A DNA stretch of 64,000 nucleotides, taken from Hyphomonadaceae bacterium UBA1933 (GTDB taxonomy: Bacteria > Pseudomonadota > Alphaproteobacteria > Caulobacterales > Aquidulcibacteraceae). Every line of letters begins with the position of its first letter. The stretch's first letter is position 1. The notes beneath the pieces are model-generated. The model did no database searches, was not told the DNA's origin, and saw nothing but the letters and a program-made list of their open reading frames with translations. The stretch lies in NCBI GenBank assembly GCA_002337085.1, contig DDFH01000006.1, forward strand, positions 773,098 to 837,097, read 5' to 3'. Of this stretch, positions 52,545-61,739 are shown piece by piece. A program made the translations under genes and the position numbers.

Positions 52545-53911
52545 TTCACAAATTGCGCCTTTAGCCAATCTGGAACAATGGCATCCGTGCAAAGGTTATA
52601 AGTAGTGGTATAACCTTTTAGTGTTATTGAAAATCTATCTTTGCCCAAGATTTTCATATTTGCCTCTGTCAAGTCATTGCTATTTGCGCTGCCAAGATAA
52701 CGGAGGTGCAGGCGGTATTGATTTTCACTTATCAATTCCAAATTTTCAAGACGAATATTATTCCATGCAATGCCATCATCGTAAAAATACCCCCAAGCCC
52801 GCGAATTGAACAATCCTATAAATTTACTTGGTCTATCGCGACGGCTTTCTGATACGGCACTAGAGCAGGTAACAGAATAAGAATAAAAGCCTTGTTCAAT
52901 TGGTGGAAAGTCAAGTTTTTTAACATTATTTCCCATTTGCAGTGCATTAACATTGGTTGGCGGCAATATTAGGCAGCCTTCTTGATTAACCAATTGCCCC
53001 TGCGGGTTGCGGCGTTCAATAATTGTAATTTTTTCGCCATCCCATCCCCATGTGGTTTTGGCAACCTGTCCACATTTTCCATTATAAAGATTGCTGGTTT
53101 CGATAATGTCACTATTGCCAACATGCTTAATTTGTTGGGGGCCTGTCCAGGCGTTAAAACCACTGGCGATTGAAAACCCTTTATCATTAGAAATCAGGAA
53201 TTGATTGGGTGGGCCACTTTTTCCAAAGCTAGTATTACCATCGGTTTTACAACCACCGTCAGGGGTGATTATTACATAATCTTTTTTGCCATCGCCATTA
53301 AAATCGCCTGTTAAATAAGCATTATTATGGTTTGCAAAGATTTTTTCAATTGCCGCATTATTGCCATTGCTTTGCCCGATTTCGCTGAAACCAGTGTTTT
53401 CAAATTTAGCGCCCCATGAATTGCATTTTTGACGCGCACTTTTTTCCCAAACATTTATTGCCGCAGTTGGAATTGAGTTGGCGTTGATTTCTTTATTGGC
53501 AACTGGCTTTGGTTTTTTAAGCTTTTCAGGTTCAACTGGCTTCTGTGCCTTGGGTGGTGGGGTAGCCTTGACTGGCTTGGTCGCCAATTTTGGCTTTTGT
53601 GGAATATTGGTTTTATTGATTGCCGGGGCAGTCAAGGGTTTAACTTGTGGTTTTACCACTGGCTTTATTTGTGGTGCAGTGGTTTTTTTGATTTCTGTTT
53701 TTACTATTGCGCTTTTTTGTGGTGAATTAATTGTAGGCGCAACTGGTTTTTTTATAGAACTTACTGCGACAGAATTAGTTTTTGTTTCCACTTTTGCATT
53801 TGTGTTTAACCTGACATTAGTGTCACCAGCAGCATTTGCCGCCATAGGTGCAAACATTGCTGACACTGCGACAGATATTATTAATGATGAAAGATTATTG
53901 AACCTGTTCAT
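52541..53911 (-). CDS. unrecognised secreted Lys/Pro-rich protein
   Basis: A 456-residue exported protein I do not recognise. Signal peptide about residues 1-27 (LIISVAVSAMFAPMAANAAG). Residues about 40-150 are a low-complexity Lys/Pro/Thr/Val tract resembling a cell-wall-spanning spacer. The C-terminal 300 residues look folded, with about eight cysteines, and contain GDFNGDGKKDYVIITPDGG, an FG-GAP/EF-hand-like calcium loop, then WTGPQQIKHVGNSD and YLHLRYLG-type beta strands. No operon partner; it converges on trmD with a four-base overlap. Possible role: periplasmic or surface-anchored protein; function unknown. Confidence 0.7.
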   Translation of the reverse strand: MNRFNNLSSLIISVAVSAMFAPMAANAAGDTNVRLNTNAKVETKTNSVAVSSIKKPVAPTINSPQKSAIVKTEIKKTTAPQIKPVVKPQVKPLTAPAINKTNIPQKPKLATKPVKATPPPKAQKPVEPEKLKKPKPVANKEINANSIPTAAINVWEKSARQKCNSWGAKFENTGFSEIGQSNGNNAAIEKIFANHNNAYLTGDFNGDGKKDYVIITPDGGCKTDGNTSFGKSGPPNQFLISNDKGFSIASGFNAWTGPQQIKHVGNSDIIETSNLYNGKCGQVAKTTWGWDGEKITIIERRNPQGQLVNQEGCLILPPTNVNALQMGNNVKKLDFPPIEQGFYSYSVTCSSAVSESRRDRPSKFIGLFNSRAWGYFYDDGIAWNNIRLENLELISENQYRLHLRYLGSANSNDLTEANMKILGKDRFSITLKGYTTTYNLCTDAIVPDWLKAQFVN

Positions 53912-54143
53912 AAATACTCCGTGTCCGCTTTTATTAATTTTTAAAGAGTAAAATGAACAATATGGTAAATATTATGCTAATTATTTAAAATAAAAAATCG
54001 TCATTAATATATCTATTTTAAATGCAATATTAAATTTGTATTCGTTATTGTATTTAATTAATTGAATGAAGAGTTATTTTTAAAGTTTGAATGATTAATA
54101 CTTTAAAATATTGCGTGGCGTAAATTATATGCAAATATTCACA

Positions 54144-54171
54144 CCAATACAGCCTATATATACTGTATTGG
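54144..54171. repeat. inverted repeat downstream of glmS
   Basis: CCAATACAG (54144-54152) and CTGTATTGG (54163-54171) form a perfect 9-bp stem with a 10-base loop, about 30 bases after the glmS stop on the minus strand. There is no T-run, so terminator function is uncertain. Confidence 0.45.
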
Positions 54172-54199
54172 CGCAAATAGAATCAAATTGTCTAGCAAG

Positions 54200-56023
54200 C
54201 TATTCCACAGTAACCGATTTTGCCAAATTGCGTGGTTGGTCAACATCTGTACCTTTGGCAACCGCCACGTGATAGGCAAGCATATGGATAAGTGGTGAAT
54301 AAACAAAAGGTGCCTGGAATGGCTCACACTCTGGCGCGCGAACGGAATGTTTCACCGCGTCGGCGGCTTCTTCAATGCCCTTGGCGTCTGAAAGCAGGGT
54401 TATTGGCCCGCCACGTGCGGCAATTTCCTGCACGTTGGAAATAGTTTTTTCCATTAATTCATCATATGGCGCAACCGCGATTACGGGTGTATATTCATCA
54501 ATCAGTGCAATCGGCCCATGCTTTAATTCACCCGCCGCATAGCCTTCGGCGTGAATATAGGAAATTTCTTTTAGTTTTAATGCCGCCTCAAGCGCGATTG
54601 GGTATGAAACACCGCGTCCGATGTAAAGAATGCTTTTGGCATGGCTTATATCATTGGCGGTTTCTTCGATGGCATTTTCCATTTCCAAGGCCTCGCGGAT
54701 AAGGCGTGGGGTTTCCATCAATTGACGGGCAAGGTCTTTTTCACGTTCACTATCAATTGTGCCTTTGGCAACACCGGCGGCGATGGCGGTGGCGGCAAGG
54801 GCGGATAATTGCGCCACAAATGCCTTGGTTGATGCCACCCCAATTTCTGGGCCAGCCAGGGTTTCAAGCACTGCATCGGCTTCACGCGCGATTGATGATG
54901 TGGCAACATTGACCACACCAAGGGTTTTCCAACCATTACGCTTACAAAGACGGAGTGCTTCGAGAGTATCAGCAGTTTCACCAGACTGCGAAATGAAAAT
55001 CGCCGCCGCACGACCTGCAACAACCGGCCTACGATAGCGGAATTCAGAGGCAATATCGGTTTCGCACGAAATGCCTGAAAGCTGTTCAAACCAATATTCG
55101 GCAACCCGCCCCGACAAATACGCCGTGCCACAGCCAACAATCAAAATCTGATCGATTTCGGCAAAATTAATACCGCAATTTGGCAATGAAACTTTCTCAT
55201 CCAATGGGTCAAGATAATGCCCAATGGTGCGTGCCGCCGCATCGGGTTCTTCATGAATTTCTTTTTGCATATAGTGGCGATAATTGCCTTTTTCGACCGC
55301 CGCTGCAGATGCCGAAACAATTGCAACAGGTCTGAAAATTTCTTTGCGATCTCTATCATAGATATTATAGGTTTTTGATGAAAATTCGACCAAATCACCT
55401 TCTTCAAGATAGATTACACGATTGGTGAATGGCGCAACTGCAATTGCATCGGAGCCTAAGAAGATTTCGCCATCGCCCAAACCAAGCACCAACGGGCTGC
55501 CTTGGCGCGCGCCAATCATAAGGTCTTCTTTACCAGTGAAAAGACAGGCAATCGCAAATGCGCCGCGCACCCGCGCCAATGCCTTGATAACTGCTTCACG
55601 TGGGGTTTCACCCTTGTCAAGGTAATGTGAAATAAGCTGGGTGATAACTTCGGTATCGGTTTCGGAATCGAAAACATAGCCTTGGCTAATTAATTCTTCA
55701 CGTAGGGTGCGGAAGTTCTCAATAATACCATTGTGAACCACGGCAACTTTGTCGGTGGCGTGGGGGTGGGCGTTGCGCTCGGTTGGTGCGCCGTGGGTTG
55801 CCCAACGTGTGTGACCAATACCAGTATTGCCCGCAAGTGGTGCATCGGCGATTTCTTTTTCAAGATTAACAATCTTGCCAGCAGCACGGCGGCGTTCGAT
55901 ATGACCATTAACCAATGTCGCAACCCCTGCCGAATCATAACCGCGATATTCAAGCCGCTTTAAGGCTTCAATAAGTCTTGGGGTTGCAGGTTCTTTGCCA
56001 ATAATACCAATGATGCCGCACAT
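54200..56023 (-). CDS. glmS: glutamine-fructose-6-phosphate aminotransferase (isomerizing)
   Basis: GlmS makes glucosamine-6-phosphate for peptidoglycan and lipopolysaccharide. The 607-residue protein has the class II amidotransferase domain (Cys2 in MCGIIGIIG, GHTRWATHG, HPHATDKVAVVHNGIIENF) and two SIS isomerase domains (GCGTAYLSGRVAEYW; FISQSGETADTLEALRLCK; YIGRGVSYPIALEAALKLKEISYIHAEGYAAGELKHGP), ending in PRNLAKSVTVE. No glmU lies beside it. No glmS ribozyme is expected or seen in the 72-bp leader. Confidence 0.97.
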   Translation of the reverse strand: MCGIIGIIGKEPATPRLIEALKRLEYRGYDSAGVATLVNGHIERRRAAGKIVNLEKEIADAPLAGNTGIGHTRWATHGAPTERNAHPHATDKVAVVHNGIIENFRTLREELISQGYVFDSETDTEVITQLISHYLDKGETPREAVIKALARVRGAFAIACLFTGKEDLMIGARQGSPLVLGLGDGEIFLGSDAIAVAPFTNRVIYLEEGDLVEFSSKTYNIYDRDRKEIFRPVAIVSASAAAVEKGNYRHYMQKEIHEEPDAAARTIGHYLDPLDEKVSLPNCGINFAEIDQILIVGCGTAYLSGRVAEYWFEQLSGISCETDIASEFRYRRPVVAGRAAAIFISQSGETADTLEALRLCKRNGWKTLGVVNVATSSIAREADAVLETLAGPEIGVASTKAFVAQLSALAATAIAAGVAKGTIDSEREKDLARQLMETPRLIREALEMENAIEETANDISHAKSILYIGRGVSYPIALEAALKLKEISYIHAEGYAAGELKHGPIALIDEYTPVIAVAPYDELMEKTISNVQEIAARGGPITLLSDAKGIEEAADAVKHSVRAPECEPFQAPFVYSPLIHMLAYHVAVAKGTDVDQPRNLAKSVTVE

Positions 56024-56095
56024 TTATAAAAAGCCTTATTTTAAATAATGTTCTTGTTTAGACCGCCTAATGCCAGAATAAAGTTAAAAACGCAT

Positions 56096-57019
56096 TTAAA
56101 CAATTTTTGCGGATTGTTGCAGTTTTCCAAATTCTACTAAGAAATCCAATAAAACGCGAACGCGTACAGGTAATAGACCACTATGACCAACATGTATTGC
56201 ATGGAACTCTTCTTTTTCATGTGGGTTTAAGTCTTCTAATATTGGTAATAATCGCCCATTTTTAATATCATCATAAATAGTAAAGGTCGCAAGTCTTGTT
56301 ATGCCATTGCCATTTATTGCTAATTGTCGAATTGCTTCGCCTTCACTTGCTCTGATTTGTCCTGATGCATTGAAAATTGTTACTTCGCCATTATTCAATA
56401 CAGGCCAGCCTCTTATGGCTCTTTTATAACTAAAGCTAATTATCGTATGTTGATTAAGGTCAGATAGAGTCTTTGGCATAGAGGTTCTGGCAATATAATC
56501 TGGTGATGCAACAATGGTTTTTGTAGTTTCACCCAATTTACGTGCAATTAGGCTAGAATCTTTTAGAGGGCCCGCACGAATTGCAACATCAACTTTTTCA
56601 GAAATTATATCTAAAATCTGATCTGTCTGAAGTAATTCAATGGAAATTTCAGGGTATAATCTAATAAACTTGGGCAAAATTGGCGCAAGTATATGGGTTG
56701 CATATGATGCACTAGTGCTTATTTTTATTCGCCCGCAAGGTTTTTCACGTCTATTAGTACTGCGTTCTAATTCCTCAATATCCGATAAGATACGTAATGA
56801 GTTTTCATAAAACTCATTACCCTCATCAGTTAGCCTAAACCTACGTGTAGAGCGGTTTATCAAGCGCACGTTTAAACGGTTTTCAAGCCTAGCTATTAAT
56901 TTGCTTATGGCAGAAGGCGTCATGGAAGATGTACTGGCGGCGGCACTAAAACCACCATGCTCAACAACTTGTGCAAAGATTTCCATTTCGGCAATTTTAT
57001 TAACATCGGCGCGTGGCAT
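56096..57019 (-). CDS. LysR family transcriptional regulator
   Basis: A 307-residue regulator with the LysR winged helix-turn-helix at about residues 8-67 (MEIFAQVVEHGGFSAAASTSSMTPSAISKLIARLENRLNVRLINRSTRRFRLTDEG) and a two-lobe effector domain. It resembles the CrgA/AaeR-type LysR group. It is divergent from an MFS exporter and aldo-keto reductase, its likely targets; the intergenic TATAAT at 57094 has no good -35 box, as expected for an activator-dependent promoter. Confidence 0.92.
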   Translation of the reverse strand: MPRADVNKIAEMEIFAQVVEHGGFSAAASTSSMTPSAISKLIARLENRLNVRLINRSTRRFRLTDEGNEFYENSLRILSDIEELERSTNRREKPCGRIKISTSASYATHILAPILPKFIRLYPEISIELLQTDQILDIISEKVDVAIRAGPLKDSSLIARKLGETTKTIVASPDYIARTSMPKTLSDLNQHTIISFSYKRAIRGWPVLNNGEVTIFNASGQIRASEGEAIRQLAINGNGITRLATFTIYDDIKNGRLLPILEDLNPHEKEEFHAIHVGHSGLLPVRVRVLLDFLVEFGKLQQSAKIV

Positions 57020-57127
57020 TTCCTACCCTTATAATGTCTTTCAATTCATAAATAAAATTCTTTAAGTCTTATATATCATATCTGAATTTTGTCTATAATG
57101 TTGAAATTGTTTATATCAGGAGTGTTT

Positions 57128-58300
57128 ATGCCAATTGCTTTATTTGCCTTAGCCATAGGTGCGTTTGGAATCGGGCTGACGGAATTTGTAATCATGGGAT
57201 TATTAAATGAGATTAGCGCAGATTTAGGAATTTCAATCTCAACAGCGGGTTCATTAATTTCGGGCTATGCCTTAGGCGTAGTTTTGGGTGCGCCATTGCT
57301 AACTATGTTAATGGGGAAGTGGTCTCATAAAAATGCGCTTTTATGGTTGATGGGGATTTTTATTATTGGCAATCTTGCCTGTGCTATTGCCCCAAATTAT
57401 GAAACATTAATGTTAGCAAGAATTATCACTGCCTTTGCGCATGGTACATTTTTTGGTATCGGTTCGGTGGTTGCCACTAATCTTGTTCCCGATAATCGTA
57501 AAGCGGCCGCAATTTCCATAATGTTCACAGGATTGACCCTAGCAAACATGTTAGGCGTTCCATTTGGAACATGGATTGGGAATAGGTATAGTTGGCGCCT
57601 TACATTTTATTTTGTGGTTTTAATCGGCATTATTGCCTTTGCAATAATATTATTCCTTGTTCCCAAAGATGAAAATAAAGATATTCAAAAAATAAATTGG
57701 GCAAGTGAATTTGGTATTATTTTCAAAAGTACCGCACCAATTGCAATGTTTGTAACGGTTTTGGCTTGGGCGGGGGTATTTGGTGTTTTCACCTATATTT
57801 CCCCAATTCTAACCAATATTAGCGGTTTTTCGCAAAAATTAGTTTCACCAATAATGCTAGTATTTGGTCTAGGGCTAGTTATTGGCAATATTTTTGGCGG
57901 CTATATTACTGATAAGAATGTGAAAATTGGGGTATTACTTACACTGTTTTTGCTGATGGTTTCATTGTTGATAATGCAATTTGCAATTCATGGTAAATGG
58001 TCTGCCATATTACTCATTGGCTTTATGGGGGCGACAGGTTTTGCAACCGCGTCACCACTTCAGACATGGGTATTGTCACAGGCAAAAGGCGCAGGTCAAA
58101 GCCTTATCTCAAGCCTAAATATTGCAGGTTTTAATTTAGGTAATGCAATTGGTGCATATGTTGGCGGTTTAGTGATTGATAGTAATTTGGGGCTTGGAAA
58201 TTTACCCATAGCTGCGGCTATATTCCCTGCTTTGGCAATTATTCTTAGCTTGATTGCATTTAATATCAACAAGTCAAAAAAATCTATTCAATATGTTTAG
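57128..58300 (+). CDS. MFS efflux transporter (AraJ/YdhP-like)
   Basis: A 390-residue 12-helix drug:proton antiporter-type protein. The start MPIALFALAIGAFGIGLTEFVIMGLL matches the DHA1 AraJ/YdhP branch; motif LLNEISADLGIS, GYALGVVLGAPLLTMLMGKW and MLARIITAFAHGTFFGIGSVVA follow. The frame is open from 57089, but AGGAG five to six bases before the ATG at 57128 and the family N-terminus fix the start. Likely co-transcribed with the aldo-keto reductase nine bases downstream and controlled by the divergent LysR protein. Confidence 0.9.
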   Translation: MPIALFALAIGAFGIGLTEFVIMGLLNEISADLGISISTAGSLISGYALGVVLGAPLLTMLMGKWSHKNALLWLMGIFIIGNLACAIAPNYETLMLARIITAFAHGTFFGIGSVVATNLVPDNRKAAAISIMFTGLTLANMLGVPFGTWIGNRYSWRLTFYFVVLIGIIAFAIILFLVPKDENKDIQKINWASEFGIIFKSTAPIAMFVTVLAWAGVFGVFTYISPILTNISGFSQKLVSPIMLVFGLGLVIGNIFGGYITDKNVKIGVLLTLFLLMVSLLIMQFAIHGKWSAILLIGFMGATGFATASPLQTWVLSQAKGAGQSLISSLNIAGFNLGNAIGAYVGGLVIDSNLGLGNLPIAAAIFPALAIILSLIAFNINKSKKSIQYV

Positions 58301-58309
58301 GGAGTTATT

Positions 58310-59347
58310 ATGGAATATCGTAATTTAGGGAATTCAGGCCTAAAAGTTCCAATTCTTAGTTTTGGTGCAGGTACTTTTGGCGGTACTGGTCAATTATTTG
58401 GAGCATGGGGCAATACGAATATAAAAGAAGCAGCAAATATTGTTGATATCTGCCTTGAGGCGGGGATTAATATGTTTGATACCGCTGATGTCTATTCAAA
58501 TGGTGCATCAGAAAAAGTTTTAGGGGCTGCAATAGCTGGTAGGCGCGATAAAATCCTTATTTCTACTAAATCAAGCCTGCCAATGGGTGATGGGGCAAAT
58601 GATTATGGCTCATCACGATTGCATTTAATAAAGGCGGTTGATGATGCACTAATAAGATTGGGTACTGATTATATTGATTTATTCCAACTCCATGCGTTTG
58701 ATGCCAATACGCCTGTCGAAGAAGTATTAACTACCCTTGATGCAATCGTAAAAAATGGGAAGGTGCGTTATATTGGTATATCAAATTTTGCAGGTTGGCA
58801 GATAATGAAATCGCTTTCGGTTTCAGAGAAATATGGATTGCAACGTTATGTCGCTAATCAGGTTTATTATTCACTTATAGGGCGTGACTATGAATGGGAT
58901 TTAATGCCTTTAGGCTTAGATCAAGGGTTAGGTGCAATGGTCTGGAGTCCATTAGGTTGGGGGCGATTAACAGGCAAGATACGGCGCGGCGTAGCTCTAC
59001 CTGCTAATAGTCGTTTGCATGACACAGTTGATTTTGCACCACCAGTTGATGATGAATTACTTTATAGGGTGATAGATACACTCGAAGAAATCGCCGTGGA
59101 AACAGAGAAAACCGTTCCGCAAATCGCGCTTAATTGGTTAACGCAACGCCCTAGCGTTTCATCTGTAATAATTGGTGCGCGTAATCAAGAACAATTGCGC
59201 CAAAATCTTGGTGCTATTGGCTGGAAACTTAATGGCGAACAAATGGCAAAATTAGATGCCGCAAGCAAGCGTGAAGCGCCATACCCACATTTTCCTTATT
59301 ATAGGCAAGATGGTTTTAAGATGCTTAATCCACCTTTGTTTAGATAG
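58310..59347 (+). CDS. aldo/keto reductase
   Basis: A 345-residue NADPH-dependent aldo-keto reductase of the YajO/Tas/voltage-channel-beta-like branch. TIM-barrel motifs: LGNSGLKVPILSFGAGTFGG, FDTADVYSNGASEKVLG (catalytic Asp and Tyr), ILISTKSS (Lys), DLFQLHAFD (His), GKVRYIGISNFAGWQI, and the cofactor segment SVIIGARNQEQLRQNLGAI. AGGGAG precedes the ATG. It lies nine bases after the MFS exporter. Substrate unknown; carbonyl detoxification is plausible. Confidence 0.92.
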   Translation: MEYRNLGNSGLKVPILSFGAGTFGGTGQLFGAWGNTNIKEAANIVDICLEAGINMFDTADVYSNGASEKVLGAAIAGRRDKILISTKSSLPMGDGANDYGSSRLHLIKAVDDALIRLGTDYIDLFQLHAFDANTPVEEVLTTLDAIVKNGKVRYIGISNFAGWQIMKSLSVSEKYGLQRYVANQVYYSLIGRDYEWDLMPLGLDQGLGAMVWSPLGWGRLTGKIRRGVALPANSRLHDTVDFAPPVDDELLYRVIDTLEEIAVETEKTVPQIALNWLTQRPSVSSVIIGARNQEQLRQNLGAIGWKLNGEQMAKLDAASKREAPYPHFPYYRQDGFKMLNPPLFR

Positions 59348-59369
59348 ATTATATTGGCGGTTAGCGCAA

Positions 59370-59882
59370 TTATTCCTTTGGAATATAGCAAATATCGGGC
59401 AATCCACGACCAGAGCCGCCATTATCAAGGCCATAACCAACCAAATAATAATCGGGTAATTCAAAGCCAACAAAATCTGGGTCGGGAAGGTGTTTACTTG
59501 CGGGTTTGCGCGCCATTAAACAGGTTAATACCTCTTTTGCGCCCTTGGCTTTTAGATAGTCTTTGGCAAAAATGATGGTTTTTCCGGTGTCGTAAACATC
59601 ATCAACAATCAGGACTTGGCGCCCCATAATTTGCCTTTGCAAATCGGCAAGGATATTAAGACGACCGGATTCTTTGGTGTCGCCATATGATGATAACCAT
59701 AGAAAGTCGGTTTGTGGGGTTTTGCCATTATCGGCAAGACCACGCATAATGTCCGCCATAAAAATAAACGAACCTTGTAATAGCCCGACCACAATTGCGT
59801 CATCTTCTAATTTGTTGGAGATTTCAGTGGTTAATTCGCCGACACGTTTTGCAATTTCTTCTCTTGAGACTAGGATTTTCAT
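59370..59882 (-). CDS. hpt: hypoxanthine phosphoribosyltransferase
   Basis: A 170-residue type I phosphoribosyltransferase for purine salvage (hypoxanthine/guanine to IMP/GMP). The PRPP loop VLIVDDVYDTGKTI (about residues 91-104) is diagnostic; VGLLQGSFIFMADIMRGL and PDFVGFELPDYYLVGYGLD (purine contacts) support hpt over other members. It overlaps the upstream zinc-ribbon gene by one base, so both are co-transcribed. Confidence 0.93.
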   Translation of the reverse strand: MKILVSREEIAKRVGELTTEISNKLEDDAIVVGLLQGSFIFMADIMRGLADNGKTPQTDFLWLSSYGDTKESGRLNILADLQRQIMGRQVLIVDDVYDTGKTIIFAKDYLKAKGAKEVLTCLMARKPASKHLPDPDFVGFELPDYYLVGYGLDNGGSGRGLPDICYIPKE

Positions 59883-60826
59883 TAACGCCCTACCGCAGTA
59901 TTGTGTGTGTTATGTGTATCTTCTTTTTTTGATGTTTCGGCCGCGTGTTCAACGGGTGCAGCGGGTGCAGCCGCATGTGTATCCGGTGCGGCATGTGTTG
60001 TCCCTTCGGGGGCGGCAGTTGTTGTGGCGTTTGATGTGCCGGCACTACCCATCAAGGTATCTTTTTTCTTGGATGCAATTTCTTTCCCGTTTGGCAAATC
60101 GCTTGGTGGATCGTTAAAGACCACGATTGCGCGCAAATTGCCTTGTGGAATTGGGCGACGGATTGATTCAAACGGTTGTTCCGCCATCGGGGTAATGATG
60201 GTTATGCCGGGGTCGGCAAGCCAACTGGCAACCTTTTTATTATGGTCATCCACCAATGTGATGCGTAAATAGGGAACTGGCTTTGCAACGTAGGACGTGG
60301 ATTTTATTACGCCCGCGATAACCAGACGCTGCCCCTCGGTATCTTGTCCGGCGCGAACCTGCACCTTGGTGATTTCAAGGCCGTATGTATTAGCACGCGC
60401 GCCAAGTAATGCAAAAAAACTTGCCGAATTTGGCCATTTTTTAACAACCATTTCGCGATTGGCAACACCATATAAAATTCCGCCAACCATAAATGTAAGC
60501 GCGGTAAGCCACGCGACACTAATTGCCGAATAATGCAAAAGTTTTGCCTTGGAGAATGCTTTTTCGCGCACTAATTCATGTGGCTTTTTCTCAACATTGC
60601 CAAAACGTGGGGTGGTGGGGGCATTGGGCTTTTTGCGGCCTTCTTCCTCAAACTTCATGCGATAATTATCGCCGCCATTTATATCGGGCTTTAAAACCAA
60701 TGAAGTCGGCGATTTTTGAAACCAGTAATGACCACAAGATGCGCAACGGACATTGCGACCAACAGCGGGTATCATGCTGTCGGCAATATTATATTTTGCA
60801 TGGCATTTAGGACAATCAAGTATCAT
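59882..60826 (-). CDS. MJ0042-type zinc-ribbon, membrane-anchored DUF3426 protein
   Basis: A 314-residue protein with an N-terminal zinc ribbon (Cys5, Cys8, Cys28, Cys31 in ILDCPKCHAKYNIAD and RCASCGHYWFQ), a cytoplasmic linker, one membrane helix (LHYSAISVAWLTALTFMVGGILYGV, about residues 110-135), then a DUF3426 beta domain (LEITKVQVRAG, LVIAGVIKSTSYVAKPVPYLRITLVDDHNK) and an Ala/His/Thr-rich tail. This layout is common in alphaproteobacteria beside ftsEX. Function unknown. Confidence 0.85.
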   Translation of the reverse strand: MILDCPKCHAKYNIADSMIPAVGRNVRCASCGHYWFQKSPTSLVLKPDINGGDNYRMKFEEEGRKKPNAPTTPRFGNVEKKPHELVREKAFSKAKLLHYSAISVAWLTALTFMVGGILYGVANREMVVKKWPNSASFFALLGARANTYGLEITKVQVRAGQDTEGQRLVIAGVIKSTSYVAKPVPYLRITLVDDHNKKVASWLADPGITIITPMAEQPFESIRRPIPQGNLRAIVVFNDPPSDLPNGKEIASKKKDTLMGSAGTSNATTTAAPEGTTHAAPDTHAAAPAAPVEHAAETSKKEDTHNTHNTAVGR

Positions 60827-60968
60827 GTAATAACTCTGATAAATCTATGCAAAACTATTTGCTAAAAATAATATTAACTTATTTAACTGTTTAAACACTT
60901 TATCTATTTTTTAAAACTGGCATATAACTAAAATAGTCATAATACTTATTCGCAAAATTAGTCCACTG

Positions 60969-61739
60969 ATGAAACAAAAAATCTCGCAGTCAGAAAGAGA
61001 CATTTTTAAACAGGCACAACCAAACCGTCCTTTGGTGTGGTTTAATAATGTATATCTTAATTATAATAAGGTTAAATCCGAAAATGAACCCGCGAGCTTT
61101 GCATTAAAAAATGTTTCGTTGGAGTTGCAAAAGGGTGGCTTTTATTTTCTTACCGGTCCATCAGGGGCGGGCAAATCGACATTGTTGAAATTGATGTATT
61201 TGGCGCTGCGACCGACTGGCGGCAATATTGAAATGTTTGGTGTTGATGTGGCGGGGGCATCGCGTGATTCTTTGCCGCAATTAAGGCGCAAAATTGGCGT
61301 GGTGTTTCAGGATTTCCGTCTTTTGCCACATCTAAGTGTGTTTGATAATTTGGCATTGCCGTTTCGGGTTCGCAACATGCACCCTTCTAAATATGAGGAT
61401 GATGTTAAAGAGCTTTTGGGTTGGGTCGGCCTTGGAAAGCGTATGTCAGCCTTACCAGAAACCCTATCCGGTGGGGAGCAGCAGCGGGTTGCAATCGCGC
61501 GCGCCGTTGTGGGAAAACCACAATTAATCATCGCCGATGAGCCAACGGGTAACGTTGACCCCGATATGGGTTCACGTCTTATAAGGCTTTTTATTGAATT
61601 AAATAAATTGGGAACAACCATTGTAATCGCAACCCACGATCATGAAATGGTGCGCCGCGCTGGTGCGCCGGTATTGCGCATTGATAAAGGCAAGGTTGAG
61701 CAATTTAACACCCCGCCCGAAAACTTAGGGGGCAGTTAA
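60969..61739 (+). CDS. ftsE: cell division ATP-binding protein FtsE
   Basis: A 256-residue ABC ATPase that with FtsX controls peptidoglycan hydrolysis at the septum. Walker A GPSGAGKST (about residue 60), Q-loop VVFQDFRLLPHLSVFDNLALP, signature LSGGEQQRVAIARAVV, Walker B LIIADEPTGNVDP, switch His in IATHDHEMV. An N-terminal extension of about 20 residues precedes the usual family start. No strong ribosome site was found before the ATG. One-base overlap with ftsX. Confidence 0.94.
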   Translation: MKQKISQSERDIFKQAQPNRPLVWFNNVYLNYNKVKSENEPASFALKNVSLELQKGGFYFLTGPSGAGKSTLLKLMYLALRPTGGNIEMFGVDVAGASRDSLPQLRRKIGVVFQDFRLLPHLSVFDNLALPFRVRNMHPSKYEDDVKELLGWVGLGKRMSALPETLSGGEQQRVAIARAVVGKPQLIIADEPTGNVDPDMGSRLIRLFIELNKLGTTIVIATHDHEMVRRAGAPVLRIDKGKVEQFNTPPENLGGS

